A DNA stretch of 14,581 nt from NCBI GenBank assembly GCA_003486705.1, contig DNGE01000059.1, positions 15,437-30,017 on the forward strand, in the 5' to 3' direction. The DNA comes from Bacillota bacterium (lineage in GTDB: Bacteria > Bacillota_I > Bacilli_A > MOL361 > Turicibacteraceae). A model generated the notes under the pieces. The model saw only the letters and a list, made by a program, of their open reading frames with translations, did not search any database and had not been told where the DNA came from. Positions within the stretch are counted from its first letter, which is position 1. Each line of letters begins with the position of its first letter. Both the position numbers and the translations under genes were made by a program. Shown one piece after another: positions 1 through 7,588 of this stretch.

Positions 1-97
1 TAAACTATGAGATTTCCTTTTTATCCGATCGGTTTTTTAAAAATAAATGGGCGATGCGCGACACTAATTTTGAAATTATGGTTTTATTAGGCAGTTA

Positions 98-106
98 TGT
101 TACAAT
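98..106 (+). promoter_or_regulatory. Extended -10 promoter of the nucleoside hydrolase gene
   Basis: TGT followed by TACAAT (hexamer 101-106) forms an extended -10 element about 32 bases before the start codon. No convincing -35 hexamer lies 17 bases upstream, so the TGn extension would have to compensate. The ribosome-binding site AAGGAG is at 126-131. Confidence 0.45.
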
Positions 107-138
107 AAAGACAATATAAATGGTTAAGGAGTGATACG

Positions 139-1062
139 ATGAGAAAGTTTATTATAGATACTGATACAGCTTCGGATGATGCGATTGCGATTATTGCCGC
201 ACTAAAAGAACCTCAAGTTGAGGTTTTAGCGTTAACGGTTGTGGCGGGGAACGTTTTACTTGAGCAAGCGACACAAAATGCTTTGATTTCAATTGAAATG
301 GCAGACACATACCTTCCGCCCGTGTTTAAGGGGGCGGCAAAGCCGTTATATCGTGATTTAGTGCAAGCAGCTAATGTTCATGGAAGTGATGGGCTTGGAA
401 ATATGCATCTACCGTGTTCAAAGTTACAAGTGGAATCAATGCATGCTGTAGATGCTTTAATTCATTATATCGAAAAATATCCTTATGAAATTGAACTCAT
501 TACATTAGGTCCATTAACAAATATTGCACTGGCGATTCAAAAAGCACCTCAGACGATGAAGAAATTAAAATCAATCGTGTTAATGGCGGGGAATGGATTT
601 GGGCCTGGGAATGTCACGAAGTACGCGGAGTTTAACGTGTATGTGGACGCTGAAGCGTTAAACGTGGTATTGGATTTAGCGGTTGAAAAGTTATTCGTTG
701 GCTGGGACGCGATTTCAAAAGGGGCTTTTATTAGTGAAGCCGATTTAAAACTGTTAGGTTCATCCGATGCTAAGTTAGCTCAATTTGCCATTCGTTGTAC
801 GAAGTCGTTATATGAGTTTCAGCAAAGGTTTGGCGCCAAGGGGTTTGAGCTCGCGGATCCAACAGCAATGCTTCTGGCGTTATATCCAGACGTATTAACT
901 CACAAAGTCGACGTATATGCTCATGTTGAAGACCAATGTGAGGTTCGTTACGGTGAGGTTGTATTGAAGACAACCGATGAGTCTGTATTTAACGCAACAA
1001 TTTGCACAGACATTAATTCGACTTTGTTTAAGAACTATTTATTTAAGCTGTTAATGGGATAA
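139..1062 (+). CDS. Inosine/uridine-preferring nucleoside hydrolase family protein
   Basis: Likely hydrolyses the N-glycosidic bond of ribonucleosides to a base and ribose in the cytoplasm, for nucleoside salvage. The family's N-terminal calcium-binding signature is intact: D7-x-D9 and D13-D14. Later family blocks are also present: a LGPLTN block near 123, F165-N166-x-Y-V-D170 (ribose/Ca2+ binding) and D240 near the C-terminus. The length of 307 residues is normal. AAGGAG seven bases before the ATG fixes the start. One oddity: the residue before D240 is Ala239, where many members carry the His proposed as general acid (HDP motif), so base specificity or leaving-group activation may differ. 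It is a single-gene unit closed by a terminator at 1094-1143. Family assignment is firm; the preferred base cannot be read from the sequence. Confidence 0.9.
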   Translation: MRKFIIDTDTASDDAIAIIAALKEPQVEVLALTVVAGNVLLEQATQNALISIEMADTYLPPVFKGAAKPLYRDLVQAANVHGSDGLGNMHLPCSKLQVESMHAVDALIHYIEKYPYEIELITLGPLTNIALAIQKAPQTMKKLKSIVLMAGNGFGPGNVTKYAEFNVYVDAEALNVVLDLAVEKLFVGWDAISKGAFISEADLKLLGSSDAKLAQFAIRCTKSLYEFQQRFGAKGFELADPTAMLLALYPDVLTHKVDVYAHVEDQCEVRYGEVVLKTTDESVFNATICTDINSTLFKNYLFKLLMG

Positions 1063-1093
1063 ATTGAGCTTAGCAACGTTAAAAGAAAATTAA

Positions 1094-1143
1094 AAACCTA
1101 TCGCCGTGTCACAACAGAAGTGACCGACTATAGGTTTCTTTTA
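1094..1143. terminator. Bidirectional intrinsic terminator between convergent genes
   Basis: AAACCTAT (1094-1101) pairs with ATAGGTTT (1130-1137), and an inner GTCAC/GTGAC pair (1108-1112/1120-1124) extends the hairpin. A T-rich tail follows on the + strand and an A-rich stretch precedes it (1081-1093), so it can serve both the nucleoside hydrolase and the convergent HD-GYP gene. Confidence 0.8.
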
Positions 1144-1206
1144 TATAAATGTATTATTTTGATTTATTAACGCTTCAGTGTTGAATGGTTAATAGCAGCT
1201 AAATAG

Positions 1207-2475
1207 CTACTTAGCTAATTCAGCAGTGAGTTGTAAATACTCATGATACATTTGCTTATACTTTTTAATGTTAGTTTCTGACTCTATTTGCGCCTCGTTA
1301 ACAATCCTTTCATAATGTTCAATGGCTGTTTGACATATCATAGCATTTAGCTTTTGATGATCACTTAAATCCGTTAGAATTTCAATGACTTTCTCTTTTG
1401 AAAACGAGTCTTTGTAACTTCGTTTACTAATTAGCGCACTAAAGATATCAGCAACAGCAATTAATTGTTCATTAAATGTTAAGTCTTGACTAGTTAAACC
1501 ATACGGATACCCTGAACCATCTAACTTTTCATGATGGCGCACTGCCATGTTAGATATTTCATCACTGACGATACCTAAGATAATTGTTTCTGTGTACTTA
1601 ACATGTTCTTGCATCACACGCATTTCATCATTATTTAGTTTATTGGTTGATTCTAATATTGTACTTGGAATAGCAATTTTTCCAATGTCATGAAGCAGTG
1701 CTCCTAAATATAAGCTCTGGCATTCTTTTTTTGAAAGATTTAAAATATTAGCCAACGAAAAAGTAACCCCAACAATATTTATCGTATGACTAACGGTTTG
1801 TTCACTTCTAAAGTCGATTGAGTAGATTAACATTTTTAAGTAATCTAAGGCTAATTCTTTTGAAAAAGTAAAACTACTATAAACTTTTTCAATGATAGCA
1901 AGGTAATCTTCAGATGCTAACTTATTTTTAATCTTTTCTTGTAAGTCGTTATTCTGTAAGGCATAAACTAATTCAGGATTAAATTTATTTGGATTTTCAG
2001 TGAGTGCTCCCATAATATCATTTGTCTCTCCCGTTGCAATTAAAACATCAATTCGGTCTGCTAAAAAAATTAGCTCAGCGTACAGCGAATGTTTATAATT
2101 TACGGATTTAAGTTCATCATAATGTGTATGATGATATAAAATGACTTCAGCATATTCTTTAAGGGGCGACAAATACTTAAAAAATAAATACCCATAAATC
2201 GAATGATTTAATACATCCTCACTGTCAAATTCAAGCATTTTAGTTATTTCTTCTGTTTTAAATGCTCCAATATCATGAAACACTGAAAGAATCATCAATG
2301 TTTTCAAATCAATTTTATTTGATAAATTTAAATAACTCCATAGTTCATAGGCAATATAGGCGACACGTTCCCCATGATTAATAAGACGAGAGTCCATAAA
2401 TCTGAGCGCTTTAAGAATCACTTTTATTAGTTCATCTGTATTAATTAAATCACCTTCTATTTCCTTATTTAACAT
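1207..2475 (-). CDS. Tandem HD domain / HD-GYP domain protein, putative cyclic-di-nucleotide phosphodiesterase
   Basis: This soluble 422-residue protein has two HD metal-phosphohydrolase domains. The N-terminal one (about 25-150) shows H34, the HD doublet H67-D68 (HDIG), H91, H115-H116 and D140. The C-terminal one (about 222-395) is a canonical HD-GYP domain: H230, H262-D263 (HDIGKI), H291, the HHEKLDGSGYP block at 314-324 and D343. HD-GYP enzymes typically hydrolyse cyclic di-GMP, and some act on cGAMP. No GGDEF, receiver, PAS or membrane segment is present, so the regulatory input is not visible; the degenerate-looking first HD domain may provide it. GGGTGGG seven bases before the ATG is a passable ribosome-binding site. 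It is monocistronic, with a promoter at 2521-2549. Substrate is inferred from family only. Confidence 0.85.
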   Translation of the reverse strand: MLNKEIEGDLINTDELIKVILKALRFMDSRLINHGERVAYIAYELWSYLNLSNKIDLKTLMILSVFHDIGAFKTEEITKMLEFDSEDVLNHSIYGYLFFKYLSPLKEYAEVILYHHTHYDELKSVNYKHSLYAELIFLADRIDVLIATGETNDIMGALTENPNKFNPELVYALQNNDLQEKIKNKLASEDYLAIIEKVYSSFTFSKELALDYLKMLIYSIDFRSEQTVSHTINIVGVTFSLANILNLSKKECQSLYLGALLHDIGKIAIPSTILESTNKLNNDEMRVMQEHVKYTETIILGIVSDEISNMAVRHHEKLDGSGYPYGLTSQDLTFNEQLIAVADIFSALISKRSYKDSFSKEKVIEILTDLSDHQKLNAMICQTAIEHYERIVNEAQIESETNIKKYKQMYHEYLQLTAELAK

Positions 2476-2520
2476 TCCTTATCCCACCCAGTTCATCATT
2501 ATTTTGACACATGTATAAAC

Positions 2521-2549
2521 ACTTTAACACATAAAATAATGAGTGTCTA
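2521..2549 (-). promoter_or_regulatory. Promoter of the HD-GYP gene
   Basis: Reading the - strand, TAGACA (2544-2549) is separated by 17 bases from TAAAGT (2521-2526). A TGT sits just before the -10, giving an extended -10. The predicted start site is about 40 bases before the ATG. Confidence 0.5.
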
Positions 2550-2834
2550 TTTACATTTTTTTCATATAATATTCAATTAATTTTTATGACATTTTATGCT
2601 ATTAGCATGAGTATTTTTTCACAAAAAAAGTGAGTTAAAACCTTCAATTAACAGACTTTTTAAGAACTTATTGGTTAGAAAAAACAATTGAATTCTCGGC
2701 AATTTTCACCAAAGTTTTACTTAATATTTCCCCACTTTAATACATTTCAAATTGAAGAAGAACCTTAACGGTGTTTCTAAGATGAAGCTTCCGCCCCCTC
2801 AATTATTCAAACTGTTCTTAGATATCTCCATAAT
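2550..2834. other. Intergenic stretch with no recognisable gene
   Basis: Between the HD-GYP promoter and the terminator of the next gene I see only reading frames of 15 codons or fewer without ribosome-binding sites, and no strong hairpin. A weak CTAAGA/TCTTAG pair brackets about 2777-2821. Nothing here can be assigned. Confidence 0.5.
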
Positions 2835-2879
2835 AAAAAGCTATGACTAGACGTATAACATGTCTAATCATAGCTTTTT
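2835..2879 (-). terminator. Intrinsic terminator of the DUF1904 gene
   Basis: AAAAAGCTATGA (2835-2846) pairs with TCATAGCTTTTT (2868-2879). After one mismatch, TAGAC (2848-2852) pairs with GTCTA (2862-2866). On the - strand it ends in a T-rich tail and lies 28 bases past the stop codon; it is symmetrical enough to act both ways. Confidence 0.85.
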
Positions 2880-2907
2880 ATTTATTTAAGAAATGCTTTG
2901 GTGATCA

Positions 2908-3231
2908 TTAAAAATGCTGCCCATTTTCATAGTAGCATCGGTGTTCAATCGAATAAAACACAACATCTAAACAATCACGTTCTTTTTGAAAATGAGCTGT
3001 GATACATTGTGCTGCTTCATCCTGAACAGTCTGCCCACGATCAAACCAGTACACTTCTATCATCGTAGGTGGCGCAACGACTTCTCCATCCATTATAAAG
3101 TTATTGTTGACTAACTCAATCGTAAAATAATCACGTGGACATCCAATGATCCTTGCTAATTCATCGATTAACGATTTACTAACTTGCAAGACTTCCGCTT
3201 GTGTAATACCTTTTATTTTTAACATGGGCAT
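2908..3231 (-). CDS. DUF1904 family, tautomerase-fold small protein
   Basis: A 107-residue protein that matches, by eye, the DUF1904 family of tautomerase-like (MIF/4-oxalocrotonate tautomerase fold) proteins. The family-typical blocks are an N-terminal KIKGI strand, a SKSLIDEL helix (19-26) and the IIGCPRDYFTIE segment (28-39). Residue 2 is Pro. In tautomerases the proline exposed after Met removal is the catalytic base, so the first ATG rather than the second (at 3225) is preferred; GGGAG nine bases upstream agrees. It has its own promoter and terminator. No cellular role is established for the family that I can name, and a true tautomerase substrate is unknown. Confidence 0.75.
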   Translation of the reverse strand: MPMLKIKGITQAEVLQVSKSLIDELARIIGCPRDYFTIELVNNNFIMDGEVVAPPTMIEVYWFDRGQTVQDEAAQCITAHFQKERDCLDVVFYSIEHRCYYENGQHF

Positions 3232-3265
3232 CTATAATCACTCCCGATCCTGATATCGTACTATC

Positions 3266-3271
3266 ATTATA
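3266..3271 (-). promoter_or_regulatory. -10 element upstream of the DUF1904 gene
   Basis: A perfect TATAAT on the - strand lies 35 bases before the start codon. The spacing-appropriate -35 (3289-3294, TAGGAG) is poor. Confidence 0.4.
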
Positions 3272-3360
3272 CAACATTCGATTTTTTTCTCCTACTGTAT
3301 TGTCTTGTACTTACTAAGTTTGAACAAGATACTCGTTATATTTGTTGTTTACAAATATTT

Positions 3361-3391
3361 CAGATAATAAAAAAAAGGAGCTTTCGCTCCT
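3361..3391 (-). terminator. Strong intrinsic terminator of the MFS transporter gene
   Basis: On the - strand AGGAGC-GAAA-GCTCCT (3376-3391) forms a six-pair stem capped by a GNRA-type tetraloop and followed by a run of T. It begins nine bases after the stop codon. Confidence 0.92.
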
Positions 3392-3400
3392 ATTTAATCA

Positions 3401-4609
3401 TTAAGCATTTCCATTGTCTTTGTTTGCAGTTACATTAATATAAACAGCAAATAAGATTCCGACAACTGTAATTCCTAAGTTTAATAATAATACGTATTTA
3501 GGTCCATCTACGCCACCTGATTTAGTTAACGCACCCGCAACATTTAAAATTGTGTAGTTCGCTAAACTTGAAGCAATCATAATGATAGATGTAATTTTTC
3601 CTTTAGCATGTGGATACATTTCATTAGCAGTTGAAACCGCTAATTGTAAAACTCCACCAGCCGCTGCAAATCCTAAAACAAATCCACCAATTAATACAAC
3701 AGCAGGGATTTCAACGAAGTAAATAACAGCTAACATAACCGCTGCAATCGCTGGGTAAATAACTAAGATACGAATTGGCTTTACATAACGTTGAACTAAG
3801 AAGGCAGTAAAGATAACAGCAATCATTGCACCTGAAGAGTAGTATGATTGGATTTTACTTGGATCAACAACGCCGTATAAACGTCCTAACTCTTGATTAC
3901 AGTTTAACCATAATTGGAATGTTGATGTTAACGTAAATCCAAGTGCAATAACAGCCCATGCTCTTGGTGTTAACTTAATTTTAACAGACTCTTTTTTCTC
4001 AGTTGAATCTTCTTTTGTCTCACGAGGAGGGAATTTCATAAAGGCAATAACAATTGCATCAACTAATAAGACAGCACCAGAAATGATAAATAATGTTTTA
4101 AATGATAAGTTAGCTGTCGCAACATAACCAATCATAAATGGTAAGAAGAATTGTGCAATTGAGATAGCGAATTTTGTTACCATATTCGCAACAGCACCAT
4201 TTTCAGGGAAGATTTCTAATACAGATGGAATAACTCCAGTATCTAAGAATGAGTTGGCAATCCCTCCGAATAATGCGAACGCATATGCAACTTGCATGTT
4301 AGGTGAGAAAATAACTCCACCGAAGAATAATACGTAAGAAGCTAACCCGATTAATGAACTAACTTTACGACCATATTTATCTGAAATTGGTCCGGCAAAT
4401 GGTAATGAGATTAATCGTCCAAGACCTAATGCAGCGATAACAACTAAAACTGTTGAAACATCAAATGAACCATCTGATAATGTTTCTGCACCCCACTGTT
4501 GTGCAAATTCTTGTTTATATTGACCTAAAATTGAAGCTCCAATTCCGTGTACAAAATAAGTCAAATATAAAGCGATGGCTAATGGGAAATACTTTTTGTT
4601 ACTTTTCAT
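3401..4609 (-). CDS. YdiN/YdiM-like MFS transporter, putative shikimate/quinate permease
   Basis: A 12-helix major facilitator protein of 402 residues. The MFS motif A loop (GPISDKYGRK, 73-82) lies between helices 2 and 3, and a hydrophilic central loop with acidic/basic residues (about 211-235) separates the halves. Blocks such as YFVHGI near 18, GIANSFLDTG (116-125) and AAGG-LQL-VS in helix 10 resemble E. coli YdiN/YdiM, whose genes lie beside ydiB and aroD. The open frame extends 34 codons further upstream (to 4711), but AAGGA nine bases before the ATG at 4609 and the MKSNKKYF start fit better. The promoter carries the shared LysR-type box (4879-4899) also found before aroD-aroE, so uptake of quinate or shikimate is the best inference. 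Direction and substrate are unproven. Confidence 0.85.
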   Translation of the reverse strand: MKSNKKYFPLAIALYLTYFVHGIGASILGQYKQEFAQQWGAETLSDGSFDVSTVLVVIAALGLGRLISLPFAGPISDKYGRKVSSLIGLASYVLFFGGVIFSPNMQVAYAFALFGGIANSFLDTGVIPSVLEIFPENGAVANMVTKFAISIAQFFLPFMIGYVATANLSFKTLFIISGAVLLVDAIVIAFMKFPPRETKEDSTEKKESVKIKLTPRAWAVIALGFTLTSTFQLWLNCNQELGRLYGVVDPSKIQSYYSSGAMIAVIFTAFLVQRYVKPIRILVIYPAIAAVMLAVIYFVEIPAVVLIGGFVLGFAAAGGVLQLAVSTANEMYPHAKGKITSIIMIASSLANYTILNVAGALTKSGGVDGPKYVLLLNLGITVVGILFAVYINVTANKDNGNA

Positions 4610-4831
4610 TTCTACTCTTCCTTTCAAGTAAAACGTTATCTTTGTATATTTTTTAGAAAAGGTTGATAAAAAGTTAACAATCATGTTTAAAAAAAATAAA
4701 TCATACAACAATTAATTTGTCTAAACAGGGAAGATTTATTCATTTTATCTGACTAACTCTTATCAGGCAAAAGCTATCGTTATTTTCTTATATGAATCTC
4801 CAAACAACTTTGCTCATTTCTTAACAAGTTT

Positions 4832-4860
4832 ATTTTATGATATATCAATAATAGAATCAA
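4832..4860 (-). promoter_or_regulatory. Promoter of the MFS transporter gene
   Basis: On the - strand TTGATT (4855-4860), 17 bases, then TAAAAT (4832-4837). The predicted start near 4825 leaves an untranslated leader of about 215 bases before the ATG at 4609. I found no convincing riboswitch or attenuator in that leader, though it contains a run of eight T. Confidence 0.6.
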
Positions 4861-4878
4861 TAAACAAAAAAATAAATA

Positions 4879-4899
4879 TTGATAAATTGTAACTATCAA
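4879..4899 (-). promoter_or_regulatory. LysR-type operator, MFS transporter promoter
   Basis: The 21-bp dyad has perfect six-base arms: TTGATA-N9-TATCAA. Its centre (4889) is 64 bases upstream of the predicted start site, and its near edge is 41 bases upstream of the -10. The same dyad at the same distance precedes three other units in the window. Confidence 0.75.
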
Positions 4900-4928
4900 T
4901 CATGTTGTTATACTACGACGTATAAAAT

Positions 4929-4952
4929 AAAACTGACCTAACGGTCAGTTTT
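4929..4952. terminator. Bidirectional terminator after the DAACS symporter gene
   Basis: AAAACTGACC (4929-4938) pairs perfectly with GGTCAGTTTT (4943-4952) around a TAAC loop. The hairpin starts 17 bases past the stop codon on the - strand, and the flanking A- and T-rich tracts support both directions. Confidence 0.88.
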
Positions 4953-4968
4953 TAATCTTTCACACGCA

Positions 4969-6330
4969 TTATGAGTAATAAGTCTCTTTATTTAAGGCAC
5001 CTTCAGCGTGTGCAACAACAACTGTCGTTGCCGCATCACCCATAACATTTAAAGCCGTGACTAACATGTCTAACGGGCGGTTGATCGCAATGATTAAAGC
5101 ATAAGTAATAAGCGTCGCTTCATTGTTATACCCCATCCCGTTAATAATCGTAAACAAGATAATTGTAGACGACCCTGGTGCTGATGGGGTCCCCACAGAG
5201 GCAATAAGCGCTAATATTGCAATTAATATCATATTGCTCATTGTAACTTCATAACCAGCAGAAGCCGCGATAAAAACAGCACCGATGACTTGCATGATCG
5301 CTGTACCATTCATATTAATGGTCATACCCAGTGGTAAAATAAATGAGGCAATATCTTCACTTACCCCTAATTCATCAACCGTCGTCTTTTTATTTAACGA
5401 AAGAGCAGCCGCCGATGATGCTGCTGAAAAACCAAGCAGCGCCACCTTAGCCATTTTCTTCATAAAGATAAATGGATTTAGCCTTGTTTTCACAAAAATA
5501 AACGTTGTATATAGTGTAGCTAAAGCAATAACAACCGCTATGGTCACTGTCGATAAGTAGGCAATGGCTGGTTTTAAATGCTCAATACCATAAACAGCAA
5601 ACGTTCTAGTAATTAAAATAAAGACAGCTAGAGGTCCAAATTTAAAAATAATAAAGTTTAAAAAGACATTAATAATATCATTAACATCCTTAAGTAGTTT
5701 CTTTAGAACTGAGATTTCACTCCCAAGCGTGTTAATACAAAGTCCTGTGACCGCTGCAACAAAAACAACAGACAGCACGCGTGTATTTGTCGTCATAATT
5801 GAGGCAATATTATTAGGTACTGCATCAAGAATAACCATTAGCGGATTTCCACTCACACTAACTTGCGTTGAGGTTGTTCCTGTAACTGAAACATTAAAGA
5901 CTCCTAATTGATAGGCAGTGAACCCACAAACAACGGCTATAATCAATGCCATAATTGAAGTTGTTAAAAACCCAAGTAACGTTTTACCTGAGATTCTACC
6001 TAATTTTTTTGTATCACTGATGTGACACATTGAAAGGGCAATCGATGAAAAAATCATAGGAACGATAATAAACTGTAAGCAGTTAATAAATAATTGACCA
6101 AGGATATAAAAAATACCTATTGCATTTCGACCTTCTTCAACAGAAATATCTTGAAATAATATATTATTTATCGCAAGCCAAATAGATTCATGGCCATTCG
6201 CTATTAAATTCTCCCTAATGAATAAAAATAATATACCCACGATAAGTCCCGCAATCAGTGCAATTCCCATATTTCTAGCTAACTTTGTGACTTTTGCATT
6301 TGCACTGTGCTTTTTCTTTGGAACTTCCAT
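4969..6330 (-). CDS. DAACS (glutamate-transporter fold) sodium/proton symporter of altered specificity
   Basis: A membrane protein of 453 residues with the dicarboxylate/amino acid:cation symporter architecture. It has a serine-rich hairpin 1 (SAASSAAAL, 302-310), the TM7 sodium motif as N339-M-N-G-T343 (normally NMDGT), hairpin 2 (VGTPSAPGSS, 379-388) and TM8 D421-M-L-V424-T425-A-L-N428-V-M-G-D432. Aligned by eye with archaeal GltPh, D421, T425, N428 and D432 keep the ligand/sodium positions. The Arg that binds the substrate side-chain carboxylate is Val424, and the TM7 Asp is Asn341. Acidic amino acids are therefore unlikely substrates; a neutral amino acid or another carboxylate is possible. 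AAAGGAGG six bases before the ATG sets the start. Its promoter has the shared LysR-type box, linking it to the aroD-aroE system. Confidence 0.85.
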   Translation of the reverse strand: MEVPKKKHSANAKVTKLARNMGIALIAGLIVGILFLFIRENLIANGHESIWLAINNILFQDISVEEGRNAIGIFYILGQLFINCLQFIIVPMIFSSIALSMCHISDTKKLGRISGKTLLGFLTTSIMALIIAVVCGFTAYQLGVFNVSVTGTTSTQVSVSGNPLMVILDAVPNNIASIMTTNTRVLSVVFVAAVTGLCINTLGSEISVLKKLLKDVNDIINVFLNFIIFKFGPLAVFILITRTFAVYGIEHLKPAIAYLSTVTIAVVIALATLYTTFIFVKTRLNPFIFMKKMAKVALLGFSAASSAAALSLNKKTTVDELGVSEDIASFILPLGMTINMNGTAIMQVIGAVFIAASAGYEVTMSNMILIAILALIASVGTPSAPGSSTIILFTIINGMGYNNEATLITYALIIAINRPLDMLVTALNVMGDAATTVVVAHAEGALNKETYYS

Positions 6331-6365
6331 ATAAACCCTCCTTTGTTAAAAATGTAACAATCTTA

Positions 6366-6394
6366 ATCATACACGATAAGCACTGCCGTATCAA
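6366..6394 (-). promoter_or_regulatory. Promoter of the DAACS symporter gene
   Basis: On the - strand TTGATA (6389-6394), 17 bases, then TATGAT (6366-6371); each matches five of six consensus bases. The -35 and spacer also form a GATA-N9-TATC dyad (6374-6394) that may be a second regulator contact site. Confidence 0.65.
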
Positions 6395-6412
6395 TTGTGA
6401 ATTTTTTACATA

Positions 6413-6433
6413 TTGATTTACATATTCTATCAT
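6413..6433 (-). promoter_or_regulatory. LysR-type operator, symporter promoter (weaker copy)
   Basis: On the - strand the distal arm ATGATAG is intact while the proximal arm AAATCAA departs from YTATCAA at two positions. Its near edge is 41 bases upstream of the -10 and its centre (6423) is at about -64, the same geometry as the MFS and aroD copies. Confidence 0.6.
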
Positions 6434-6652
6434 TTTGAAAAATAAAAGTATTAGACGTTCCATTTTTAACCAAAGCAACTGTCATCTATATTTAAACACA
6501 CCTTAGATTATGTCAATTAGGACAGTCCTTTTTTTAATGTTCTCTCTTATTTTACGTATAACCACTTCTTTACATTGTTTGTCTAATTTGATGTTAGTTT
6601 GCACGATAATCATGATTTTATTTCTATCTCATCTATTTTTTGGGTAAAGAAA
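6434..6652. other. Intergenic stretch without a gene
   Basis: Between the symporter operator and the aroE terminator I see no supported gene. A small AGGACAGTCCT palindrome with seven T after it (6519-6535) resembles a terminator tail on the + strand but has only a four-pair stem and no gene to serve. Confidence 0.5.
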
Positions 6653-6682
6653 AAGATCAATGACACAATGGTCATTGATCTT
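6653..6682 (-). terminator. Intrinsic terminator of the aroD-aroE operon
   Basis: AAGATCAATGAC (6653-6664) pairs perfectly over 12 bases with GTCATTGATCTT (6671-6682) around a six-base loop. A T-rich tail follows on the - strand, starting just past the aroE stop codon. Confidence 0.92.
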
Positions 6683-6688
6683 GTTTAA

Positions 6689-7561
6689 TTAGTATTTAAT
6701 TCCTAATTTTTCTTTCATGTATTCGATTGGCATGTCTTGTCCAGTCCATAATTTGAAAGCAGCTGCTCCTTGGAATAACATCATACCTAATCCGTTAAAT
6801 GTTTGACATCCAACTTCTTTAGCCATTTTTAATAATGCTGTTTCTTTTGGAGAGTAAACGATATCTGAAACAATTAAATCTGCACGTAAGTATGAAGCAT
6901 CTGGAATATAAGTTTGTCCTTCTAAAGGTTTCATTCCCATTCCTGTTGCATTTGTTAAAATGTAACTTGATGCAATTTGCTCTTTTAATGTTTCTAAGTC
7001 TGCTAAGTCATATAATGTTGCTTTACAGTTTGTTTTTTCATTGATATCTTTTACAGTTTGTTCTGCACGTGCCCAGAAATCATCTTTACGGTTAAAGATT
7101 GCTAATTCTGCTACACCATCTAAAGCTGCTTGAATTTGAATTGCAGTTGCAGCTCCACCAGCTCCAACAATCGTCATCTTTTTACCAATAACATCAACAC
7201 CAGCATCTTTTAAGCCCATCATGTACCCTACACCATCAGTAATGTGACCTGTTAAAACACCGTTGTCATTAACGATTGTATTAACTGCTCCACATAAAGC
7301 TGCAGCTTCTGATAAACCATCTAAATATTTGTGAACTACCGTTTTATTCGGCATCGATACGTTAGAACCGCGAACGTTCATTGCACGGAATCCTTTAATT
7401 GTATCTTCTAATTGTTCTGTTCCAACTTCAAATGCTAAATAAGCAAAATCTAAACCTAATTTAGCAAATGCCTCATTGTGCATTGCAGGTGAGCTTGAAT
7501 GTCTAATAGGTGTTGCAATTAATCCGATTAATTCAGTATGTCCAGTAATACGTTCTGCCAT
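6689..7561 (-). CDS. aroE: Quinate/shikimate dehydrogenase, YdiB-type AroE
   Basis: NAD(P)-dependent oxidoreductase interconverting shikimate with 3-dehydroshikimate and, in the YdiB subtype, quinate with 3-dehydroquinate. The 290 residues contain the substrate-binding S22/S24 in IRHSSSP, the catalytic K73 in VSMPNK and D109 in TDGVG, the GAVNTI block (91-96), the dinucleotide loop GAGGAA (133-138) and Q264 near the C-terminus. Features shared with E. coli YdiB rather than biosynthetic AroE are VSMPNK, FNRKDDF (156-162, YdiB has FNRRDEF), TN-T--GMKPLE and LWTG-D-P-EY. The Asp after the Arg-Lys pair suggests NAD can be used. It is the second gene of an operon with aroD, 27 bases apart, and GAGGG lies seven bases before the ATG. 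A catabolic or interconversion role is inferred from subtype, neighbours and regulation. Confidence 0.9.
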   Translation of the reverse strand: MAERITGHTELIGLIATPIRHSSSPAMHNEAFAKLGLDFAYLAFEVGTEQLEDTIKGFRAMNVRGSNVSMPNKTVVHKYLDGLSEAAALCGAVNTIVNDNGVLTGHITDGVGYMMGLKDAGVDVIGKKMTIVGAGGAATAIQIQAALDGVAELAIFNRKDDFWARAEQTVKDINEKTNCKATLYDLADLETLKEQIASSYILTNATGMGMKPLEGQTYIPDASYLRADLIVSDIVYSPKETALLKMAKEVGCQTFNGLGMMLFQGAAAFKLWTGQDMPIEYMKEKLGIKY

Positions 7562-7588
7562 AACTTATCCCTCTATTTCTATTTTAAA

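Noticed and set aside
25..38. CCGATCGG followed by T6 as a terminator of an upstream gene
   Set aside because: The palindrome has no loop and no longer stem can be built in the visible bases; no upstream coding end is seen.
4610..4711. N-terminal extension of the MFS transporter to an upstream ATG
   Set aside because: The extension is a non-family-like 34 codons without a ribosome-binding site, while the ATG at 4609 has AAGGA at nine bases.
5285..5911. Two + strand reading frames opposite the symporter gene
   Set aside because: They mirror the codon pattern of the - strand membrane protein and show no independent coding evidence.
6519..6535. AGGACAGTCCT plus T7 as a + strand terminator
   Set aside because: The stem is four pairs and there is no + strand gene to terminate.
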